This document shows positions 1 through 7,725 of a DNA stretch of 40,523 bases, in pieces. The DNA comes from Clostridiales bacterium (GTDB lineage: Bacteria; Bacillota; Clostridia; Oscillospirales; Oscillospiraceae): positions 1-40,523 of the forward strand of contig JALEII010000033.1 of assembly GCA_022770345.1 (NCBI GenBank), in the 5' to 3' direction. Within the stretch, counting starts at the first letter, position 1. Each line of letters opens with the position of its first letter. The position numbers and the translations under genes were made by a program. A model generated the notes under the pieces. That model saw only the letters and a list, made by a program, of their open reading frames with translations, did no database searches and was not told the origin of the DNA.

Positions 1-23
1 AACACTCTCGCATCGCGAGAAGT

Positions 24-52
24 ATTATACCGGACATTCCCAGGTTTGTCAA
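24..52 (-). promoter_or_regulatory. Consensus SigA promoter reading off the left edge
   Basis: Read on the minus strand, TTGACA (47-52) and TATAAT (24-29) are separated by exactly 17 bases, a perfect match to the housekeeping promoter. Transcription would start near base 17 and leave the window. The first transcribed bases contain a small inverted repeat, TCTCGC-ATC-GCGAGA. The gene it serves is not in the window. Such a strong site suggests a highly expressed gene or stable RNA (inference). Confidence 0.8.
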
Positions 53-84
53 TATCTTTTTTCAGCATGTTGGAAAGTTATAAG

Positions 85-1002
85 TCACCCTTCCGCCGTC
101 CAATGGGCGTACAGCGTCACGGGAATTTGGTTGGTCCAGTCAGTCTGGCTGTTCGTTTGCCCATAGAAATCTGCGGCACTAAGGCGCTCTACCCGCTCCC
201 CCGCTGCCGTGTACCAGCCGTCGAAGCGGTAGCCCGACCGGGTTGGCTCCGGGAAAGCGCAGAGAAACACGTTTGTTCCGGAAAAGTTCGGTCCGGCAGC
301 ATCGAAGTCCGCTGAAGGACTGCCGCCGTTAGCATCCAAGTGCAGAGGCAGGAACGCCTCCCCTTCCGTCCTCCGCCAGGCTGCTCTGAGGGTAATATTC
401 CGAACTCCGTCCTGCTCCTCCACCAGATAGGCATCCGCTTCCGGGAACGTGTCCCGGTAAAACCGATCGGGCTGAGAACGAAGCGGCAGCACATAGCCCA
501 TGAATTCAAATCCGGGCCGGGCCTCCGGTTGTGGCAGGTTCTGATCTTCAAATGTTCCTTCCGGAAAAGTGCTGTCCAGCAGCACCGCCTCCCGAGTGCC
601 GTCGATATATGACCCGGTAACCATTAACCGAACAGTTCCCATACTTGGGGGCTGGGTCGCGGGCGGTTCCGTTGGGACTGGCTCCGTAGATACTGTCGGG
701 GCCACCGTTGCTGCAGTCGTCATCGCAGACGGCTCCGTCGTTTCGACTTTCGGGGGTGGAGCTGTCTGTTCCCGGAAGGCCATCACCACCAGCAGGGCCA
801 TGGCCGCCGCCAGGAACCATTTCCCATTCCGCCGGTTTTTCTGCGGTTCCTCCGGCAGGGTGCTTTCCGTGTATTCCGGCAACGGCGGGGTATATTCCGG
901 TCCCGGAGGGCTCCACTCCCCTGCCCTGGGCGCTTCCTCTTTGGGCTTTTCCGGGTATTCCTGAGGCCGTTCCGGGGCGTCCTTTGGAACATGATACTCC
1001 AT
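85..1002 (-). CDS. Membrane-anchored protein with InlB-type repeats, function unknown
   Basis: 305 residues. The first 60 or so are Pro/Glu-rich and hydrophilic, followed by one membrane segment around residues 62-77 (WFLAAAMALLVVMAF). Next comes a Thr/Pro/Ala-rich linker, as in wall-spanning stalks. The rest holds two modules resembling Listeria-Bacteroides (InlB B, Flg_new) repeats: 'RPGFEFMGYVLP' in the middle and 'RSGYRFDGWYTAAGERV...VTLYAHW' at the end. That order fits a cytoplasmic N-terminus and an extracellular C-terminus. It starts 5 bases after the mscS-like stop and is probably co-transcribed; its own ribosome site is weak. Such repeats are common in surface proteins of gut Firmicutes, but no ligand or activity can be inferred. 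Confidence 0.78.
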   Translation of the reverse strand: MEYHVPKDAPERPQEYPEKPKEEAPRAGEWSPPGPEYTPPLPEYTESTLPEEPQKNRRNGKWFLAAAMALLVVMAFREQTAPPPKVETTEPSAMTTAATVAPTVSTEPVPTEPPATQPPSMGTVRLMVTGSYIDGTREAVLLDSTFPEGTFEDQNLPQPEARPGFEFMGYVLPLRSQPDRFYRDTFPEADAYLVEEQDGVRNITLRAAWRRTEGEAFLPLHLDANGGSPSADFDAAGPNFSGTNVFLCAFPEPTRSGYRFDGWYTAAGERVERLSAADFYGQTNSQTDWTNQIPVTLYAHWTAEG

Positions 1003-1007
1003 AGGCG

Positions 1008-1886
1008 TTACCGGCTATGAACATCCAGCTGCGGGAAGGGGCACTCCACCCCCAGCCGCCGGAAGCCCAACAGCAGTTCCCGGTTCAGGAGCCTCTGGGC
1101 AGAGAAAATGTTTTCCTCAGCCACCGGCGCAACGAACCGAAGCCGCACAGAGGAGGCTTCCAGGGACTGAACGCCCGCATATTGAGGGACAGAGCGCAGC
1201 ACATCAGCGTGGTCCTTCCCAATTTTCTCCAGCAGCTCCGGCAGCTTGGCCTCCAGGTCCTCCAGATCCGTTTCGTAGGGAATATCCATATCGCAGACCG
1301 CACGAGAGGCGTTATCCGACCGGTTCAGGATGTTCTTCATCTCGGAATTGTTGATGATCTTCACATTGTCGCCGCTGTCCACCACGCAGGTGGTCCGGAT
1401 GCCGATTTTCTGGATGGTCCCCCGAAAGCCGCCGACTTCGACAATATCTCCCACGTTGCATTGGTTCTCAAAGAGCATGAACAAGCCCGTGACCACGTCG
1501 GCGATCAGACTCTCTGCACCAAAGCCCACGATCAAGGCCAGAACGCCCACACTGGCCACGATGGCCGACACGTTCACCCCCAGAATGGACAGGCCCCAGC
1601 ACAGGATGGTCAGGGCAGCAACATACTGAATGAGACTGTACACCAGGGAGCGCAGCGTCTGTCCCCGATGGGTCTTGGGCTTAAAAAGGCCTAAGAGCAG
1701 CTTCAGCACCGTCACCAGCAGGATAACACCCACGACCATAGAACCCAGCTTCAGGAGCGCCGCCAGGCTCAGGTCCAGCTGCAGGGAAATGTCCTTCCCG
1801 GTCCACACGTCCGCAGCGCTGCAGGCCCACAGCAGCAGTCCCAGCGCCGCCAGGAGCAAAAAGAGTTTGAGAACAGTATTTTTCAT
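1008..1886 (-). CDS. Small-conductance mechanosensitive channel, MscS family
   Basis: 292 residues, the usual size for a minimal MscS channel, which opens under membrane tension to release solutes during osmotic downshock. Three hydrophobic segments lie near residues 5-22, 46-68 and 85-130. The third contains the Gly/Ala-rich pore helix 'SVGVLALIVGFGAESLIADVVTGLFMLFENQ'-type sequence, followed by the beta domain 'VGDIVEVGGFRGTIQKIGIRTT' typical of the family. The ATG is preceded by AAGGGGGA and a SigA-like promoter lies just upstream. The InlB-repeat gene follows directly. Confidence 0.93.
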   Translation of the reverse strand: MKNTVLKLFLLLAALGLLLWACSAADVWTGKDISLQLDLSLAALLKLGSMVVGVILLVTVLKLLLGLFKPKTHRGQTLRSLVYSLIQYVAALTILCWGLSILGVNVSAIVASVGVLALIVGFGAESLIADVVTGLFMLFENQCNVGDIVEVGGFRGTIQKIGIRTTCVVDSGDNVKIINNSEMKNILNRSDNASRAVCDMDIPYETDLEDLEAKLPELLEKIGKDHADVLRSVPQYAGVQSLEASSVRLRFVAPVAEENIFSAQRLLNRELLLGFRRLGVECPFPQLDVHSR

Positions 1887-1906
1887 AGTGATTCCCCCTT
1901 TTTTTC

Positions 1907-1935
1907 ACTATACCATGAATATCACCCCCACGCAA
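1907..1935 (-). promoter_or_regulatory. SigA-type promoter for the mscS-like gene
   Basis: Minus strand: TTGCGT (1930-1935), a 17-base spacer, then TATAGT (1907-1912), about 20 bases before the start codon. It is divergent from the promoter of the aminotransferase operon, about 60 bases away. Confidence 0.6.
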
Positions 1936-1972
1936 GGGAAAATTGCAAATTTTCCTGCGCCTTTTGCCGCCC

Positions 1973-2001
1973 TTGACTTTATAGGTGGATTGTGGTATAT
2001 T
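1973..2001 (+). promoter_or_regulatory. SigA-type promoter for the aminotransferase/MurT-like operon
   Basis: TTGACT (1973-1978), a 17-base spacer and TATATT (1996-2001) lie about 50 bases before the ATG at 2050. No riboswitch or operator palindrome is obvious in the short leader. Confidence 0.7.
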
Positions 2002-2049
2002 GACATCGAAAATCCCCTATTTTGCAAACGAATAAAGGAAGTGTTCTTT

Positions 2050-3300
2050 ATGAATACGGAAATTTTTGAAACCTTTGAATCCAACGTCCGTTCTTACTGC
2101 CGCAGCTTCCCCACGGTATTCACCCGTGCCAAGGGCGCCATCATGCAGGACGAGGACGGTAAGGAATACATCGACTTCTTCGCCGGGGCCGGCGCTCTGA
2201 ACTTCGGCCACAACCCGGACGAAATGGTCCGGCGAGTCTGCGACTATCTCCAGAATGACGGCATCGTCCACTCCATGGATATGTACACCGCTCCCAAGCG
2301 GGAATTCCTGGAGTATTTCCATGACCGCATTCTTGCCCCCCGTGGACTGGATTACAAAATTCAGTTCGCCGGTCCCACCGGCACCAACGCTGTGGAGTGC
2401 GCTACGAAGCTGGCCCGGAAGGTCAAGGGCCGGGAGAATATCTTTGCCTTCATGGGCGCTTTCCATGGCATGACCCTTGGCTCTCTGGCGCTGACCACGG
2501 ACCGATGCTCCCGGGACGGCGCCGGACAGATTCTGCCCAACGTGACCCACATTCCCGCTCCTTATATGTTCCCGGAGCTGGACACGATCGCCTATATGGA
2601 GCGGCTGCTCACCGACGATCATTCCGGCGTGGAGAAGCCTGCGGCCATTATTCTGGAAACCATCCAGGCCGACGGTGGCATTTATGTGTTTGATTCCCAG
2701 TGGCTCCGGGACCTGCGGGCTCTGTGCGACAAATATGACATTTTGCTCATCGTGGACGACATTCAAGTGGGTTGCGGACGGGGTGGCTACTTCTTCTCCT
2801 TCGAGCGGGCGGGCATCGTGCCGGATATGGTCACCATGTCCAAGTCCATCGGCGGCTTCGGTATGCCCATGTCCATCGTGCTGATGAAGCCGGAACTGGA
2901 CCAGTGGGAGCCGGGCCAACACACCGGCACCTTCCGGGGCAACCAGCTTTCCCTGGTGGCTGGAAAGGCCGGCCTGGAGATCATGGCGGAAACGGACTTG
3001 CTTGAAAATGTCCGCCGGAAGGGCCAGATCGTGGAAAACTTCCTGAAAACCGAAATTCTGCCTTTGGACAAGCGCATCTGCTACCGGGGCATCGGCCTTA
3101 TCTGGGGAGTGGACTTTGACGCCTTCGACAAGGATATGACCAAGCCCCTCATTGCCGCCTGCTTCAAAAACGGCCTTATTGTTGAGCGGGTAGGCCGGGA
3201 CAACGACGTGCTGAAGCTGATGCCGCCACTGGTCATCTCCGACGAACTGCTGCTGAAGGGCCTGAACATCCTCAAGCAGTCCCTTATGGAAATTCTCTGA
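2050..3300 (+). CDS. EctB-like class III aminotransferase (diaminobutyrate-2-oxoglutarate type)
   Basis: 416 residues, matching EctB length (about 420). EctB moves an amino group from glutamate to aspartate semialdehyde, giving L-2,4-diaminobutyrate. The N-terminal pattern 'VRSYCRSFPTVFTRAKG' and 'DFFAGAGALNFGHN' is the EctB signature as I recall it. 'GPTGTNAVE', 'IVDDIQVGCGR' and 'SKSIGGFG' are the class III cofactor motifs, with Lys265 as the likely PLP lysine. Start chosen at 2050, with AAAGGAAG upstream; the open frame runs further 5' but overlaps the mscS promoter. EctA and EctC, the other ectoine enzymes, are not adjacent. A Mur ligase follows 15 bases later, so the product may feed cell-wall or amide chemistry rather than ectoine (inference). 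The family call is strong; the exact substrate is not proven. Confidence 0.9.
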   Translation: MNTEIFETFESNVRSYCRSFPTVFTRAKGAIMQDEDGKEYIDFFAGAGALNFGHNPDEMVRRVCDYLQNDGIVHSMDMYTAPKREFLEYFHDRILAPRGLDYKIQFAGPTGTNAVECATKLARKVKGRENIFAFMGAFHGMTLGSLALTTDRCSRDGAGQILPNVTHIPAPYMFPELDTIAYMERLLTDDHSGVEKPAAIILETIQADGGIYVFDSQWLRDLRALCDKYDILLIVDDIQVGCGRGGYFFSFERAGIVPDMVTMSKSIGGFGMPMSIVLMKPELDQWEPGQHTGTFRGNQLSLVAGKAGLEIMAETDLLENVRRKGQIVENFLKTEILPLDKRICYRGIGLIWGVDFDAFDKDMTKPLIAACFKNGLIVERVGRDNDVLKLMPPLVISDELLLKGLNILKQSLMEIL

Positions 3301-3315
3301 TAGGACGGACACGTC

Positions 3316-4695
3316 ATGGGAAAAATCTCCTTTTACCTGGCCATGCTGGCCGGAAAGACAGCCTCGGCCCTGCTGAAATTGCTTGGCCGGAACGCCAGCT
3401 ATCTTCCCGGCAAGGTGGCACTGACCATCTGCAAGGATTTCATGGGGCGGCTGACCCTGCCCAAGACCGTTATCTGCGTCACCGGTACCAACGGCAAAAC
3501 CACCGTCAGCAATCTACTCACCGGGATGCTCCGGAAGTGCGGCTACACCGTCACCAACAACTCCCTGGGTTCCAACGTTCAGGCCGGTGTCTGCACGGCG
3601 CTGCTGGATGACGCCACCTTCGGCGGGACCATCCGGAAAGACGTTGCCGTGCTGGAAATCGACGAGCGCAGTTCCCTGCTGATCTATCCCTATATCCATC
3701 CCACTTATCTGATATGCAACAACATCATGCGGGACTCCATCAAGCGCAACGCTCACACGGATTTCATTACCTTCCTTCTGAATAAGGCCATCCCGGCAGA
3801 CACCAGGCTGATACTGAACGCAGATGACATCATCTGCGCCCACCTGGCTCCCCAGTGTCAGGACCGGACCTACTTTGGAATCAGCGCCGACGCCCCCGAA
3901 AGCGATGCCCTGCCCTTCCTGCGGGATATTGTCTATTGTCCGAAGTGCGGCGCTCTGCTCAAGGCCCACTATGCCCGCTATAATCACATTGGGCGGCTTT
4001 ACTGCCCGGATTGCAGCTATCAGACTCCGGAACCGGATTTCGTTGTCAGCCGCATCGATGAGGAAGCCAATACCTTCACCGTGACGTGTGGCGAGAAAGC
4101 CTACGATTTTGCACTCATCAACCGGAATATCACCAATCTCTATAACTTCTGCGGTGCCATTACCGTGCTGAGCCTGTTCGGCCTTTCCTACGAACAGCTA
4201 CGGGACGCTTTCGCCGGTGCAAAAATCGTCAGATCCCGGTTTGATGAGATTACCGTAGGTGACCACAAGCTGACGGTCATTCTGGCCAAGGGCCAGAACC
4301 CCATCGCATGTTCCAGCGTTATCCGCTATGCGGCAGGCTGCCCCGGCGAAGGGAAGAACCTGCTCATTTCCCTGGACGATATTGGCGACAATCACAACAA
4401 TTCCGAGAACGTCAGCTGGGTGTTCGACACGGATTACACCCCTTTGGCAGACGATTCCATCGCCAAGGTCATTTTCATCGGAAAACGCTGCCACGACTAT
4501 TACCTGCGGGCACTGATGGCGGGCGTTCCGGAGGACCGTCTCTACGCCCTTGAGACCTGGCAGCAGGGCGTGGACGAGATCGACCTGAGCGTGTGCAAAA
4601 ACGTTTACCTACTCTATGACCCCTATCGTGGTGCCGAGGAACGTCAAATTCAGAACTGCTTGGTGTCCCGGATGAAGGGAGACGCAGAGAAATGA
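3316..4695 (+). CDS. MurT-like Mur ligase with zinc ribbon
   Basis: 459 residues, close to MurT. With GatD, MurT amidates the alpha-carboxyl of D-glutamate in lipid II. Visible features: Walker A 'GTNGKTT' (57-63); the 'EIDE' acid motif (about 114-117); 'NNIMRDSIKRNAHTDF' in place of the usual NxxRDQLDRYGE; and a four-Cys zinc ribbon (Cys208, 211, 230, 233) inserted in the central domain, a MurT hallmark. The C-terminal MurT domain is also present: 'LAKGQNPIACSSVIR' and 'DNHNNSENVSWVFDTDY' stand where MurT has LAKNPAGFNQ and DGRDVSWIWD. These motifs are recognisable but divergent, so the substrate may differ. It lies between the EctB-like gene and the GatD-like gene and overlaps the latter by 4 bases (ATGA). 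Confidence 0.85.
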   Translation: MGKISFYLAMLAGKTASALLKLLGRNASYLPGKVALTICKDFMGRLTLPKTVICVTGTNGKTTVSNLLTGMLRKCGYTVTNNSLGSNVQAGVCTALLDDATFGGTIRKDVAVLEIDERSSLLIYPYIHPTYLICNNIMRDSIKRNAHTDFITFLLNKAIPADTRLILNADDIICAHLAPQCQDRTYFGISADAPESDALPFLRDIVYCPKCGALLKAHYARYNHIGRLYCPDCSYQTPEPDFVVSRIDEEANTFTVTCGEKAYDFALINRNITNLYNFCGAITVLSLFGLSYEQLRDAFAGAKIVRSRFDEITVGDHKLTVILAKGQNPIACSSVIRYAAGCPGEGKNLLISLDDIGDNHNNSENVSWVFDTDYTPLADDSIAKVIFIGKRCHDYYLRALMAGVPEDRLYALETWQQGVDEIDLSVCKNVYLLYDPYRGAEERQIQNCLVSRMKGDAEK

Positions 4696-5402
4696 AAATT
4701 GAAGTGCTTTTTAGTGAAGTCTGCAACCTCAGCGGCGATTTTCAGAACGTCGAATATCTTCGTCAGAGCCTGCCGGAGGCGGATTTTATCTTCACGTCCC
4801 TGATGGACATCCCTTATTTTGCGGAAAACCGGCCGGATATGGTGCTGATGGGCACCATGACGGAGGCCGTTCAGCGGCGGGTCATCGAAATACTGCAGCC
4901 CTACCGGGATCGGCTGGAAAAACTGATTGATGACGGCGTGGTGTTCCTGATGACCGGCAACGCCTGTGAGGTCTTTGTCCGGCACATCGACTATGTGACC
5001 GAGAAGCTGTCCGTGGACGGCCTTGGACTTTTTGACCTGACAGCGAAAACAGACCTGTTTCACCGTTATAACGGCAAGTTCCTGGGTGACATTGATGGCA
5101 TCCCCGTGGTAGGCTTCCGATCCCAGTTCAGTTTTCTGTACGGGGACAATTCCGGCGGCTTCGTCGGCAAAAACCGGCGGTCCATCGGTATCAACCCCCA
5201 GACCGATCTGGAAGGCATCCGCCGGAAAAATTTCTTTGGGACCAATCTGCAGGGTCCTATTCTGCCTCTGAATCCCCTGTTCTGTGAGCATCTGATGGCG
5301 CTGGCCGGTGTCCGGGAACCTCACGCCGCCCATCGGGAGGCCGCCATGACCGCCTATGAACAGCGACTACGTGAATTCCGGGATCCCAAGGTCAAATTCT
5401 GA
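4692..5402 (+). CDS. GatD-like protein lacking recognisable glutaminase catalytic residues
   Basis: 236 residues, the size of GatD, the CobB/CobQ-type glutaminase that feeds ammonia to MurT. The fold signature is there: 'DDGVVFLMTGNACEVF' aligns with GatD 'EDGMPGLTICGGYQFLG', 'DGLGLFDLTA' with ELEGLGILD, and 'GTNLQGPILPLNP' with GTYLHGPLLPKN (family sequences recalled, not searched). The nucleophilic Cys is replaced (Thr88 or Gly89; the nearest Cys, 92, is shifted by three) and the catalytic His is Gln187. The protein therefore looks glutaminase-dead. It overlaps the MurT-like stop (ATGA), so the two are translationally coupled and probably form a complex. It may bind or position another amine donor, or act structurally (inference). 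A strong terminator follows. Confidence 0.8.
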   Translation: MKIEVLFSEVCNLSGDFQNVEYLRQSLPEADFIFTSLMDIPYFAENRPDMVLMGTMTEAVQRRVIEILQPYRDRLEKLIDDGVVFLMTGNACEVFVRHIDYVTEKLSVDGLGLFDLTAKTDLFHRYNGKFLGDIDGIPVVGFRSQFSFLYGDNSGGFVGKNRRSIGINPQTDLEGIRRKNFFGTNLQGPILPLNPLFCEHLMALAGVREPHAAHREAAMTAYEQRLREFRDPKVKF

Positions 5403-5415
5403 ATATTTCAAGCAT

Positions 5416-5458
5416 AAAGAACGCCTCCGGTGCGAAAAGCGCATCGGAGGCGTTCTTT
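5416..5458. terminator. Strong bidirectional terminator between convergent genes
   Basis: A 19-base-pair stem (AAAGAACGCCTCCGGTGCG, loop AAAA, complementary arm ending CGTTCTTT) with one G-T wobble. It separates the GatD-like gene (+) from the GNAT gene (-), whose TAA stop at 5457-5459 lies at the stem end. Confidence 0.9.
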
Positions 5459-5939
5459 ATAAGCATTTCAGGGTCACATAGCTGGTGTTGACGCTGCCGT
5501 CAATGAGCCTAGCATAGTCCAGCATCTGGGTAAAACCGCAGGCAGTGTGGAGGGCCAAGGACGCGCGATTTCGCTTCCGCACATGGGAATAGACCGGCTT
5601 CTGATCCCCGCTTCTCACATGGTCCAGTGCCGCCAGAATCAGGGCTTTCCCGTAGCCCCTTCGCCGCTGCTCCGGCATGGTCTCCAGGGCTTCCAGAAGC
5701 AACCCATCTCCAAAAGGCTCCAGGCGCAGGGCCGAAACAGTGCGTCCGTTTTCTTTCCAGAGGCAGTAAAAAGCCCCCTTCTGCCGGAAGAAGTCCTCCC
5801 GGAGGTAGTCTGCAAAATTCTGCTCCACCTGATCTACCGGAATGTCCCGTTTCAGGGCATTTCCTTCATTGCTCTCCCGGTAGACAGCCATCAGTTCTTC
5901 AAAATTCAATGCTCCCATGGAGCCAACGATTTTCAGCAT
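5457..5939 (-). CDS. GNAT-family N-acetyltransferase
   Basis: 160 residues. The acetyl-CoA binding loop is clear: 'LETMPEQRRRGYGKALILAAL' (R/Q-x-x-G-x-G/A motif), followed by 'PVYSHVRKRNRASLALHTACGFTQ', the usual strand and helix before the C-terminus. Start set at the ATG at 5939 because AAGGAGGG lies 8 bases upstream; a GTG 18 bases further up would sit inside that ribosome site. The acceptor (small molecule or protein) cannot be told. It is a single gene ending in the shared terminator. Confidence 0.88.
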   Translation of the reverse strand: MLKIVGSMGALNFEELMAVYRESNEGNALKRDIPVDQVEQNFADYLREDFFRQKGAFYCLWKENGRTVSALRLEPFGDGLLLEALETMPEQRRRGYGKALILAALDHVRSGDQKPVYSHVRKRNRASLALHTACGFTQMLDYARLIDGSVNTSYVTLKCL

Positions 5940-6236
5940 CCTTTCTCCCTCCTTCACGCAAGGTTGCTTCCTGCGTTGCCCGTCACTTTCGACGGTTTCT
6001 CCGAAAAGGTTCGTGTTTTCCCGTCAATTCGACTGGCGTTCACTTGGATATACCGAAGGTTATTCACACAATCCACAGACTTTTCCACAGGCGTAGCTTG
6101 AAATTCCATCCGTCTTTCTTCCTTCTATTCTTGAAAATACGAGAATTCATCCGGTTTTATACTCAAAAAATCCGGTTCGTGAAAACGCCGAATTTTATAT
6201 TCATTTTTTGAATGAATACTCTCGAAAATAAAAGAA
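5940..6236. other. Intergenic region with DnaA-box-like cluster and AT-rich stretch
   Basis: 329 bases separate the GNAT and tsaD genes. Three same-orientation 9-mers close to the DnaA box (TTATNCACA/TTATCCACA) are packed at 6060-6068 (TTATTCACA), 6069-6077 (CAATCCACA) and 6081-6089 (TTTTCCACA). An AT-rich stretch follows (about 6105-6236), including the inverted repeat ATTCAT-N7-ATGAAT near 6199-6217. A direct repeat, CCCGTCAC/A-TTTCGAC-like, occurs at about 5979 and 6020. I see no gene here. Confidence 0.5.
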
Positions 6237-6266
6237 AATGCAGGGCAGATTCCTCCGCCCTGCATT
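6237..6266 (-). terminator. Terminator of the cysS-polA-rimI-tsaD operon
   Basis: A perfect 10-base-pair stem, AATGCAGGGC with GCCCTGCATT, and a 10-base loop. On the minus strand it is followed by a T-rich run (TTCTTTTATTTTC). It begins 3 bases after the tsaD stop. Confidence 0.85.
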
Positions 6267-6268
6267 CT

Positions 6269-7285
6269 TTAAAGACTTTCGCCCAAAATGGACTTGGTAG
6301 CGTAGGCGTTCAGTTCCATTCCAGCAGTGTGGCCCGCCAGGAACTCATAATAACCCTGTGCCCCAATCATGGCTCCGTTATCCCCACAAAGGGACAGTGG
6401 AGGAATGAATACCTCCACTCCCAGCCGTTCCGCCATGGCGGTCACATCCCGTCGAATGCGGGAATTGGCAGCCACACCTCCGGCAATGGCTACTTTTTTC
6501 CGGCCGGTGGCCTGCAGGGCCAACTCCACACGTGGCACCAGCATATCAGACACGGCGGCGGAGAATCCGGCGCAGAGGCTGTCCACGTCCAGCGTTTCCC
6601 CCACCTGCTCGGCGTGATGAATGAGATTCAATGCGGCAGTTTTCAGACCCGAAAAGCTCAGATCGTAAGGATTTTCGCCGGGTTTCGGCCGGGGCAGGGT
6701 GTATTTTTTCTCGTCTCCACGGGCCGCCGCCTTGTCCAGGGCGGCTCCGCCGGGATAGGGCATCCCCAGCACCCGCGCGACCTTATCGAAGCACTCCCCT
6801 GCCGCATCGTCCAGGGTCGTGCCGAGAATTTCCATCTCCGTGTAGTTCTTCACGTCCACGATCATGGTATGTCCCCCGGAGACGATAAGGCACAGGAAGG
6901 GGGGTTCTAATTCTGGAAAGGCCAGATAATTGGCGGCAATATGTCCCCGGATGTGATGGACTGGGATCAGTGGCTTCTTCAGTGCCAGGGCTGCAGCCTT
7001 AGCGAAGTTCACCCCCACCAGTACGGCCCCGATGAGGCCCGGCGCATATGTCACGGCCACCGCATCGATGTCCTGCCGGATCAGGCCGGTATTGACCAGA
7101 GCCTGCTCCGCCAGGCCGGAAATGGCCTCAATATGCTTCCGGGAGGCAATCTCCGGCACCACGCCGCCGTATTCCCGGTGGAGAGGCACCTGAGAGGCGA
7201 TGCAGTCCGTGAGTATTTTTCGCCCGTCCTCCACGATGGCCACAGCAGTCTCATCACAGGAGGATTCAATTGCAAGGATCTTCAT
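6269..7285 (-). CDS. tsaD: tRNA N6-adenosine threonylcarbamoyltransferase TsaD
   Basis: 338 residues, normal for TsaD (Kae1/YgjD), which transfers threonylcarbamoyl to A37 of ANN-decoding tRNAs with TsaB and TsaE. The N-terminus 'ILAIESSCDETAVAIV' is diagnostic. 'VHHIRGHIAANY' supplies the metal-binding His pair. 'IVSGGHTMIV' and 'AGGVAANSRIRRD' are the ASKHA-fold nucleotide motifs. The ATG at 7285 was chosen over one 9 bases upstream because it forms the ATGA overlap with the rimI stop and has AAAGGA at 9 bases. TsaB and TsaE, often adjacent, are not in this window. Confidence 0.97.
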   Translation of the reverse strand: MKILAIESSCDETAVAIVEDGRKILTDCIASQVPLHREYGGVVPEIASRKHIEAISGLAEQALVNTGLIRQDIDAVAVTYAPGLIGAVLVGVNFAKAAALALKKPLIPVHHIRGHIAANYLAFPELEPPFLCLIVSGGHTMIVDVKNYTEMEILGTTLDDAAGECFDKVARVLGMPYPGGAALDKAAARGDEKKYTLPRPKPGENPYDLSFSGLKTAALNLIHHAEQVGETLDVDSLCAGFSAAVSDMLVPRVELALQATGRKKVAIAGGVAANSRIRRDVTAMAERLGVEVFIPPLSLCGDNGAMIGAQGYYEFLAGHTAGMELNAYATKSILGESL

Positions 7286-7725
7286 ACATTCCATTCCTTT
7301 CGCAAGATACAGGCATCCTCCCGGGGTTTCTCGTAATAGTCCCGGCGGCGGCCCACAGCGGCAAAACCAAGCTTGTTATAAAGGCCGATGGCAGCTTCAT
7401 TGGATGCCCGGACCTCCAGGGTCAGGCAATAGGCACCACGGCTTTTCAATTCTTTCACCAGTTGTAGCACCAGCGCTTCGCCGATGCCCTGCCGCCGGAA
7501 ATTCGGGTCTACCGCCAGATTCATCATATCCGCCTCTCCCAGCACCGTCTGGGAGCCGATGTAGCCTGCCAAGCAGTCCCCTACTTTCGCAACCAGCCAC
7601 AGGGAAAGGGGATTTTCCAATTCCGAAGCCACGCTTTTTTCGCTCCAAGGGTCGGAAAAGCAAGTTTTTTCCAGTTCCGCGACGGCGGCCACATGGGAAT
7701 CGTCCATGGGTAAAATGACCATCAT
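7282..7725 (-). CDS. rimI: Ribosomal-protein-alanine N-acetyltransferase RimI
   Basis: 147 residues, standard for RimI, a GNAT enzyme that acetylates protein N-termini (S18 in E. coli; broader targets in Firmicutes). It has 'CFSDPWSEKSV' near the N-terminus, 'LAVDPNFRRQGIGEALV' as the acetyl-CoA loop and 'LEVRASNEAAIGLYNKLGFAAVGRRRDYY', typical of RimI. The start is the ATG at 7725, which overlaps the polA stop; a second ATG follows directly. The open frame runs 5' into polA but lacks a ribosome site there. It ends in ATGA with tsaD, and the rimI-tsaD pairing is conserved widely. Confidence 0.95.
   Translation of the reverse strand: MMVILPMDDSHVAAVAELEKTCFSDPWSEKSVASELENPLSLWLVAKVGDCLAGYIGSQTVLGEADMMNLAVDPNFRRQGIGEALVLQLVKELKSRGAYCLTLEVRASNEAAIGLYNKLGFAAVGRRRDYYEKPREDACILRKEWNV

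Noticed and set aside
2017..3312. Long minus-strand open frame antisense to the EctB-like gene
   Set aside because: Low-complexity product, no ribosome site, opposite a clear aminotransferase.
6060..6236. Chromosomal origin of replication
   Set aside because: dnaA, dnaN and rnpA-rpmH are absent and flanking genes converge rather than diverge; kept only as a DnaA-box cluster.
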